DNA of 64,000 nt, taken from contig JAQFVV010012497.1 in NCBI GenBank assembly GCA_028023455.1, positions 2,730,001 through 2,794,000 of the forward strand. Reading direction: 5' to 3'. Shown here piece after piece: positions 56,600 through 64,000 of the stretch; position 1 is the first letter of the stretch; every line of letters starts with the position of its first letter. The stretch comes from Epiperipatus broadwayi. Taxonomy: Eukaryota; Onychophora; Udeonychophora; Euonychophora; Peripatidae. Made by a program: the position numbers and the translations under genes. A model generated the notes under the pieces. The model was not told the origin of the DNA, ran no database searches, and saw nothing but the letters and a program-made list of their open reading frames with translations.

Positions 56600-57000
56600 T
56601 GGATGACCAGATGTAAAACCCAGCTGTAGGAAATCAAAAACAGTAGGATTCCACGATTCTTAGAATACAGCGAGAAAATTAGCAAAACAGATCTAAAAAC
56701 TTACTATGACAGAGGAGGGGGGGTAAGCTGATAATATAAGCCTCTGCAGCCATCTTTAACTCATTCGGACATTATTTTAAGTCAACTCGTTGACAAATCA
56801 TGTTAAAATTGGAGATGATGATGAAGTCTGAGTAGAAGGCAATTTTCCTTGCTTTCTGGACCCTGGAAGATCTAACAGATGCAGAGAGCAGTAAGATGGA
56901 AGCCGATGCCGGTTAACAGAGTCTACCAACATGAAACCAGCTTGCCAGCAGAAAGAAAGAGAGTGGTAACCAACTCCCTCAATTTAAAGTTAACTTTTCA
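56600..57000. other. GC-richer island with a purine tract
   Basis: A purine tract 'gacagaggagggggggg' near 56707-56723 is followed by 'taagctgataatataagcc' and about 250 bp of GC-richer, non-repetitive sequence ('ccctggaagatctaacag', 'gatgccggttaacagagtc'). This looks like the edge of an LTR element (polypurine tract, then LTR), but the terminal TG is not obvious and no second copy was found. No ORF. Confidence 0.3.
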
Positions 57001-57147
57001 ACTAAAATGCATTAATTCCTAAAAGCTAGATAAATCTAAAATCTATGGCCATAATAATAATGTACTTTAAACTCACCTCTTAAATGTAATTTTATTTTCC
57101 TTATTTTAATCCTAAAATCTTGCCTGATTTACATACTGAGTTAATAA

Positions 57148-57235
57148 CTGATTTATTTAATCATTGATTTATTTGCTCAATTTATTTACTGATTTATTTG
57201 TTGGTTTGCTGATTCATTTCTGATTGATTTAGTTC
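57148..57235. repeat. Degenerate 'tgatttattt' minisatellite
   Basis: At least five spaced repeats of 'tgatttattt', 'caatttattt' or 'tgattcattt' variants occur within about 90 bases. Confidence 0.6.
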
Positions 57236-57379
57236 AACGTATTTATCTTATTCTGAGTTATTAAAAGTTATTTAGTTTTAACTTGCTTAAATCGATTGAT
57301 TTTAAATTATTTATCATAACTTTTGTTACGTATAATTCTAAATGCTTTATTCTAAAATGATAATTAAGTTTCTAAGTTA

Positions 57380-57445
57380 TTTTACATATTTTAACTTAAT
57401 GATATTTGCTTTTACATATTTTAACGTAATGATAATATTTGCCTT
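57380..57445. repeat. Two-unit ~31 bp tandem repeat
   Basis: 'ttacatattttaacttaat' plus 'gatatttgctt' is followed at once by 'ttacatattttaacgtaat' plus 'gataatatttgcc'. Confidence 0.8.
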
Positions 57446-58079
57446 TATTAATTCTCGTACACAACTTAAATTTGTATTGAACTGAGTCAATCAGACATAA
57501 ACTAATTGCGTTTCAATTTCCTTTTTAAACTAGGCTAAAACAAAGCCAAACTTCAGATTTCACTTACGTGAAATCTCCTCTTTAAACTTACATTTCTTTT
57601 AGTTAAATCTATGCCAAATTTTATTATTTTTCAATTATGTATTCGTTTATGCTATATTTGTTCAAAGCGGGGTTTTACTCTTAGTTAAATGCTTAGTGAA
57701 AAGCGATTAAATCTTCTCACACATATATGTAATATCGCGTATATTAACGTACAAAAGAAACTCCGTTTTGAAAGGGACAAAATGTCTTATTTAAGAGATA
57801 ATTAAAAGCTTACAGCTACTTTAAGATAGATTTGCTTTAGAGATAATATTTAACTAATATTTAGCCGGAGTGACAAAATACAGCATAAAGTTATAACTTT
57901 ATATTGTAATTCTCAATAATATGCTGTACTCCTCCCTAGAATTATAAATGCCTATATAGATAGCTTTATAAATTAGATTCATAAACTTTCCTTAATAGCA
58001 TAATTATAGATGCTATGTAATGAACTGATACATGGTAGTTTCATGAAGGAAACTATTGTTTAGCATCCTAATTTCTATT

Positions 58080-58490
58080 ATATAATGTAGTCAGCGGTGC
58101 AAATGTGTCCTTGAGAAACACTATGGCGTATATACTGGTTGCTGTGTATATTTCTTTAATGGGTGTATGTGTAAGGGCTACACCATTACTCTCTTAGTTC
58201 GGACAACTATCTCCTTCAGATGGCGGTTGGCTACGCATCACCCCATTCGGCATCCTCAGAAATGGAGCATGAAACTCCCATAGTTTAATTAGTTGTTTGA
58301 TCTCCAGACTAAAAGGTCTCTTATTTCCACAGTAATGATGAACAAGGGAACCGGTACTTGGTACAAATCCCTTGAAAAGGCACATTTGAGATGCAGGTAC
58401 TCAGATCTTATATTTTCTATACGCCGTGGTATCTGAAGTCTGACTGCCAATCATCAGTTCAGCCCGCCATAATAATTGTATTTTTCAGCT
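58080..58490. other. GC-richer island, possible LTR piece
   Basis: An abrupt patch of balanced composition ('ttcagatggcggttggcta', 'ggaaccggtacttggta', 'cgccgtggtatctgaagtc') without an extended ORF on either strand apart from a 63-codon minus one (58194-58385) that has no motif. On the minus strand it begins 'tggcgggctgaactgatg', which could be a primer-binding-site-like start next to 'caattatta'. Unproven. Confidence 0.3.
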
Positions 58491-58733
58491 TTGATCTGAA
58501 TCTGAATCTAATTTCATAGGCATATAAGTTATATAGAGAATATTAAGTATTCACGCTTAATAAAATATGATATTCCTTATAAATATTTATAATCACTTCT
58601 TCTAGCTCTGGGGCAGGTCTAGATCCTGTTATATAGCATAAACTAGGCATAGATAGCCATGAGTAAATTAAACTCAATCTATAAAGTAATATTAAAGCTC
58701 ATGAAACTGTAACTTAAATGTATAATTTCATCA

Positions 58734-58948
58734 TCACCTGTGAGTGATATACATATATATGACACTTAAAATAATGTAACTAATTTGTAATCAGATAATA
58801 TCACCTGTGAGTGATTTAAAAAAGCTACATGTAACTAGGTAAAATAAATGCTACATGTAAACCATAAATGATTATAACCTAAATCATCACCTGCACGTGA
58901 ACACAAAACTTAAATGTAAATTTGTATCCCTTAGTCACCTGCAAGTGA
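58734..58948. repeat. Four copies of a 14 bp near-palindrome, TCACCTGyrmGTGA
   Basis: 'tcacctgtgagtga' at 58734-58747 and 58801-58814, 'tcacctgcacgtga' at 58887-58900, and 'tcacctgcaagtga' at 58935-58948. The intervals contain related 'acttaaatgtataattt' or 'cttaaatgtaaatttg' blocks, so this is also a decayed tandem repeat, but the 14-mer is kept far better than the spacers. The motif contains the E-box core CACCTG and, in the third copy, CACGTG. Confidence 0.8.
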
Positions 58949-59099
58949 GACAATATATATAACCACAAAGTAATAATTTTTTTCATTTATTAATTTTATT
59001 ATTTGGTTTCATTAAATTAATTTTAAATTTAACTTTTGTTTCATGTCTCAATGTTGCTCATTGTTAAGTCATTATTGATTAGTTAATCATTAGTTAAGA

Positions 59100-59400
59100 A
59101 TCACAATCCATACTTGATAATTATGTTCCGCCATACCTATCGTCTATATAGCTATACTAGTTAGAATGTCAATTTCCCATAGTCTTGTGCTTTATCAATG
59201 TTCTCCTGTTGGCACATGATGAAAGAGAATGCTGCTGTGGCCTCATATGTGTCAGCCACAAGGTGGTAAATCTTTGAGCGTTAGTAAAGGAACTGGGACT
59301 ATATCAGACAATGTGGTTCGTATCACTCTATGCTGGTCAGCCTTGGGATGATTTACTAAAACTCTGGATTTTGTTGCGCGAATGTACAGATTTGACCATT
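59100..59400. other. GC-richer island, unassigned
   Basis: 'gttccgccatacctatcg', 'gctgctgtggcctcatatg' and 'gtcagccttgggatgattt' stand out from the AT-rich background. No ORF of note. It may belong to the same element as the islands at 56.6-57.0 and 58.1-58.5 kb. Confidence 0.3.
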
Positions 59401-59589
59401 ACAATATTTTTCAAAAAAAAAAACATGTATTTGCACTTTCACTGAAATTTTATTAACTTTAACTGATTCAATATATATCATCTTTACGACAATATAATTT
59501 TTGATCATTTAAATATTTTTGTACATTTGACTGAATTAAATGAAACTTTAAATATTATTAAAATCAGATTGGATAAAAATATATTTGTT

Positions 59590-59880
59590 CTTCTTGTTTC
59601 CTTACTTTCAGAGTAAAAATTTCTCCTTGATATGTTTGATTGTGTTATTCCTATGGATGATCAGAATTCTTTCTGGTGATCTCTCCAGTTTAGTTCCTCT
59701 GGAATTTTTAGGTGATCTTTTATCTGTTTGTCTATTTCTTTTTTCATTGCTGGATGGTAGTCTGGATTATTCTGAATTTTCTAATAATTGCAACTTTTCC
59801 TGTTCTATTGAAATTGAGACAGTAGGAAATAAATATATTAATTTTTGTTACTTTTCCACTTCAGTTTTGGAATAATTTAT
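59590..59880 (-). pseudogene. Decayed minus-strand coding remnant, unassigned
   Basis: The minus strand has two overlapping protein-like readings, each with one stop: one gives 'VSISIEQEKLQLLENSE' followed by 'SRLPSSNEKRNRQTDKRSPK', the other 'NNPDYHPAMKKEIDKQIKDH' followed by 'LKIPEELNWRDHQKEF'. A 'gaaagtaagg' splice-donor-like motif follows near 59600. The 96-codon plus-strand ORF here is the hydrophobic antisense of this and is not a gene. Family unknown. Confidence 0.3.
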
Positions 59881-59889
59881 ATTGTTTTA

Positions 59890-61690
59890 TTACCCAACCA
59901 ACCCATTTCAGCTATCTTTCTTTTTGACTGATATTTTAATTTGGTATAAAATAAATGCATATCAAATAAAATTTGAACCTAAAATATAAAAAAAAAAATA
60001 GAACATTTCCAAAAAGACATTTTGAATTTTTTTTTTTTTTGTAAAAACAAAAAAAAAAAAGGCCTATTTAATCATTTGTTTAAAAAAAAAAGACATTTAA
60101 TAATTTATTTCAAAAAACAGACATTTCATAAAATAAATTTTTAAAAAAAAAATCACATAAATTTATTAAAAAAATAAAAAAGTTTAAAATCTAACCAAGT
60201 AGATAGATATCTTTGATGATATTGCATTTTAAAATTATTCTAAAATATTTTTATTAGAAAGCAATAAAATTTTGAGAATAAAAGTTTAAATTACACAAAA
60301 TATCACTTGGAAAGCAGACTGTCAAAATAATTTTAAAACTGACATGACTTAACACTCCTTGACTTTTTCAGTGTTGCAAACTACTAGAATTATCACAAAT
60401 TTATTGCATCACAGCTTAATCAAATCAACTGATGATCCGTTCTTGTTTATTATTCACCACAGTGAATAGACACTTGTTTATTATTCACCCCAGTGAATAG
60501 ATAGATAAACAAAAATTATGTTACTATTAGACTAGAAAACAATGAAAAATGATTTTTTATATAAATTGCCAAAAAACAACACTGAATAGCAAATATTCTT
60601 TGAGTATCATGAATGTGTATAAATTGTAAATGTATTTCCTGGAATGAGAATTCTTTTAAATGGTTATCCTAATTAGGTTATAATCAGGCAATTTTTCAAT
60701 AATGCAATTAAAATAACAAGCAAAACACTAATACTGAATTCTTGCTATACAAATAATGTAGAATCCTAAAAAAATTTGTATTCAAAAAAATAATGCTGTT
60801 TCACTCATATTACATTATTATTTTTTTATTATTTTTTTTAAGGATGGTTCATCAGCCCTCAAATAAATACCATCAAGGAAAAACAAATATCTGAATGGTT
60901 CAGCCCAACCTAGGAATTGATGCTGCTCCCTTAATATACATTACTTTAGCAATAAAATACTTAAAAGAAATATGATAGACTATATTTAAATGAAGAAGTT
61001 AACCAATTATTAAACCAATTATGATTTAAAACAAAAACCCAATTAATATAGTAATATCTTACAGTAATGACTCTCCCTTATTGACTATCAGCTATAATAG
61101 CACATAAGTTATATACTAGTGATTCAAGCATCCATAAAACATTCATAAACATGGCAATTTAGATATTGTGTTTATTGTCTTTAAATATATTTAATATTTT
61201 TGTGTTAACAATTAAAGCCTTGAATTAATGTTAAATGTCACCTATACCTATATTTGCATAAGTTTATTGACTCAATACAGGCATTTAATGTCAAAGTGCC
61301 TCAGAAAAGGTGGAAATTTGATTGAAATAAAAATAAGAACCTAATTTCACAGTATTTTTATTTCAAAAGAAAAAATACATCAATTTTTAAAAGTAATTAT
61401 AATTAAATAATAAATTTTAAACCAATTAAAGTATTACTTTTTTTTTTTTGCATGCCAGTCATAATTCTCTTATTAGGTTTGTTTAAATATCTTGGATCAG
61501 ATAAATAAGTATTCAATTATCTTTACACTCATTATCTTTTATGAAGTACAAACTATATATGACCAAAATAATGCGCTATTTCCATAAACCCAAGATAGCT
61601 AGCAACTATATCTACATCAAGTTTTTATGATTACTGATGCTTCATTCACAGTTAATAAAATAGCTCGAAGATTATTTATTAATAATAATA
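59890..61690. other. AT-rich stretch with homopolymer runs
   Basis: Many A- and T-runs between 59980 and 60180. A possible SINE fragment lies at 60840-60960, where the minus strand reads 'ggagcagcatcaattccta' and 'ggttgggctgaaccattc'. No gene supported. Confidence 0.4.
60442..60503. repeat. Two 31 bp tandem units containing a palindrome
   Basis: Unit 1 at 60442-60472 and unit 2 at 60473-60503, each with 'tattcaccacagtgaata' (second: 'tattcaccccagtgaata'), a TATTCAC-N4-GTGAATA palindrome. Confidence 0.85.
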
Positions 61691-61834
61691 AAAATATCAA
61701 ATATATATTGTAACCTCATCTGTGGTGCTAGATTTTAACCTTTCTCTGTGCACCTTTCACTTGTTTAATCTTAATAAAACTCTCATTTATATCAAGTAGC
61801 TAATCAGTTAAAATTTATATATTTAGGATCAAAT

Positions 61835-61874
61835 GTATACCGGGGGCGCCAAATTGCAGCTATAAATTGTAACC
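61835..61874 (-). mobile_element. Probable LTR end with primer-binding-site-like sequence
   Basis: The minus strand reads '...ggttaca' (LTR end with ...CA, reaching + coordinate 61868), a short spacer that looks like a 13-base duplication ('aaattg' twice), then 'tggcgcccccggtatac' (61851-61835), which has the TGGCGCC start of many retroelement primer-binding sites. The internal part of such an element would extend to lower coordinates, but no gag or pol reading was found there. Direction and identity are inferred from the motif only. Confidence 0.5.
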
Positions 61875-64000
61875 AGCTCTCATTTCTATCTGACCGGAGA
61901 TAACTCTGTAATAAATGCAAAGAACTCATAATCTATATTCAATAGCTACAATTATATAACACGGAATGTCTGTGTTATGTTCTCTAATCAGAGTTCTTAT
62001 TCTTATTTCTCTCTCACATATCTTCTTAGATCAACTAGAAATTCATGGTCCCTATTTAATGTTTTTATACTAAGCTACTTGACTTCCAAACTAGCTCTGA
62101 GATCAAAATTGAATTGCTCTTTCTCAAGGTCTAGATCTATCAAGAGGTGCCCATATAAATGATTATATTGCAATGGATATGATCCCATATCTGCCAAATA
62201 AATTTTAATAAAAGTTCAATAGTGGGAATCACTCTGAACACCTGAGAGCAGAAAAGGGATTTTATGTTCGCTCCCAGCATTCAACACATTACAATGAATA
62301 AAAATTTAAATTGATCAACTTAATTTAACTATTCCCTGTCATTTTATTCTGTTATTTCTAATTTATCTTTAATTGATAACCTTAATAAATTTTATTTTGC
62401 TGAAGTAAACTATGGAAGTAAACCATGGACATGATTCAGATAATTAATTAAATTTTACTTATGAAAGTAAATTACGGAAATAACCGTAAACTAGATTAAG
62501 CAAATTAATCATAACAATAAATTATATAAACTGAAGTCTATAAAATGACTTATATAAAATGAATTATATTACTCAAATACGGCAGTATTAAATTACTATT
62601 GTAAATCAATAATGAAAATAAAGTATTAATGTCAAATTGACCATGTGAATCGAATATGGAAACAATATAATAATAACTACTGCAAATCGATTTTGGAAAC
62701 AAAGCATCATTATAAATAATTAACTAAATTTAAAATATAACTCATATTACCTTAAATATAGGTGCTGGATATACGGATTCTGGAGATATTTGAAACACCA
62801 AAACACAAAACACAATGTAATCTTATAACAATAATAAAACTTTATTACATGAAATCATAAATATAAAATTAAAACAAAACACACTAAATTGTAATATTGT
62901 TCCACAAATATATGCTTCTGATCTATGTTTGAGTTAACTAATTTCTTGGATGACTCACTTTCGGTTTTGACCCATTCATTTATTATAAATGATTAATAAC
63001 AATCACAAATACAGATGCTGGAAACAGAATTTCGTATATTTTAGCTTTAAGAAATCTTAGCTTGAGAGAGAAGAAAACCTACAAATCTCTACTTCCCCCT
63101 CCTTTTATCGTGGACTATTCCAAAATATTATATTCGTTTCAATTATCTTAACCAGCAATGTGAAATAATTTGAAAATTTAAATCATTTTATTAAGTAATA
63201 ATTTTCACATTTCCAATGAAGAAGGATTATACGTCACAAAATTTACCCTACTAAATCTTACAAACGGGTTTAAATTCAAAACCCACACTTTCACATTCAT
63301 GCTTGTCAGATCTTTACGTTTTGACTGTATATATCGTAACTAGTTCGGTATGCCCACCCAGCTTGACGACCTCAATTTACCATCATTCAAAAAAAATCAA
63401 TATAGATCGGTTAGTTTATTACTTAAAATCCTGTCATCTTCCTCATACATATATATCTGATTAATCCTTATCCTTTCCGCAACATTGGTATGTCTAGATA
63501 AGAAAAACTCTCTTCACATCACATTACCATACAGCTCTATAACTGATAAGGAAATATAACAACTACAAGGTATCCACTTTAAACTTAAACGATTTGCTTG
63601 AGCCAGGGAGAGATCTATCCTAAGATCCAGAATTGTGTAAAGAGCTTGTCTTAGACACTTATTCCCTATATTGGCTTGCAACATTTTCTGTACTTAAACA
63701 GTAACTTATTACTGATTCCCTATCTTAATAAATAAATGGAAACTTAGTCCTCTAACTGCTATGTATCTACAAATCTGGAGACAACCACTTTATCCATTGG
63801 TGGTAGGATTACTTCATTAGTAATGATAAGCATTTATAACTCTAAATCTGACCACAATACATCATTCTAGTCTAGATAATGACAAGACTAACGATCTAAA
63901 TCAATACATAGATGAATTATTTTAATTTTAACCAAGCCAATAACATACCTAATATCTATATCAATAACAGATCAACACTAACATAATAATGGTTTTATGA
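61868..64000 (-). mobile_element. Possible long LTR running to the window edge
   Basis: If the junction at 61868 is right, the LTR extends to higher coordinates. On the minus strand a TATA-like 'cgataaaagg' (63110-63101) is followed by a purine-rich leader 'aggggg aagtagag', and an AATAAA signal lies at 62846-62841 about 250 bases on, which is a sensible promoter and R-region order. GC-richer patches (62221-62280, 63060-63110, 63335-63375, 63590-63660) are compatible with an LTR but carry no ORF above 61 codons. The other end is not identified, and it may lie outside the window. Confidence 0.35.

Noticed and set aside
58194-58385. 63-codon minus-strand ORF in a GC-richer island
   Set aside because: No motif; the island looks more like part of an LTR or regulatory DNA. 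Kept only as an island feature.
59585-59875. 96-codon plus-strand ORF with hydrophobic, signal-peptide-like start
   Set aside because: It is the antisense of a more protein-like minus-strand reading and its Leu/Phe richness follows from that. No motif.
61977-62162. 61-codon Ser-rich plus-strand ORF
   Set aside because: Lies inside the suspected LTR; Ser/Leu-rich composition without a motif.

Overview
The window looks like one stretch of non-coding nuclear DNA from an animal, most likely an invertebrate with a transposon-rich, very AT-rich genome (by eye about three quarters A+T; not counted). The support is the repeat content: RTE-type, Jockey-type and other non-LTR retrotransposons, Penelope-like GIY-YIG remnants, tRNA-derived SINEs and short inverted-repeat elements, nearly all decayed by stops and frameshifts. 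No bacterial operons, ribosome binding sites, rRNA genes or CRISPR arrays are visible. I cannot name the species. A lophotrochozoan, cnidarian or arachnid would all fit, and I do not press any of them.

Layout. 0-6 kb: decayed LINE C-terminal fragments (RTE +, CCHC-type -, zinc-finger-tailed type -) mixed with copies of one tRNA-like SINE family. 8.4-11.6 kb: the longest RTE copy, minus strand, with endonuclease, RT and C-terminal region recognisable; it carries an internal tandem duplication and a nested inverted-repeat element. 12-12.5 kb: RT piece of another LINE. 15.2-15.8 kb: non-autonomous TIR transposon. 16.0-17.5 kb: roughly 250-280 bp tandem array bracketed by ends of repeat family F. 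19.7-20.1 kb: second zinc-finger-tailed LINE fragment. 21.08-21.82 kb: a Penelope-like GIY-YIG ORF inside two nearly identical 208 bp inverted arms. 28.7-29.8 kb: composite family F element with three direct units and one inverted unit. 30.3-32.5 kb: two deleted Jockey copies. 35.36-39.60 kb: a 4.25 kb TG...CA insertion with CCAAT and TATA motifs that splits one unit of a tandem duplication. 40.7-43.3 kb: longest Jockey copy. 45-46 kb: second Penelope remnant, a SINE and a 72 bp-arm hairpin. 46.4-46.6 kb: combined inverted and direct repeats. 47.6-47.93 kb: a GC-rich island with a minus-strand TATA box and a 60-codon ORF with two CxxC pairs, the best candidate for a host coding exon. 54.4-56 kb: decayed minus-strand ORF with a SINE inside. 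56.6-59.4 kb: GC-richer islands with possible LTR features and four copies of a 14 bp near-palindrome. 61.8-64 kb: probable minus-strand LTR junction with a primer-binding-site-like motif.

Almost everything recognisable is mobile DNA, so the elements do not form a pathway. They do give a relative history: elements nest in one another (family F inside RTE, the 4.25 kb insert inside a family F duplication, a SINE inside an ORF), and the family F, Penelope and hairpin loci all form long inverted repeats that could yield double-stranded RNA if transcribed. The most unusual structures are the Penelope palindrome, the tandem array between family F ends, the 4.25 kb insertion and the GC-rich small-ORF island.
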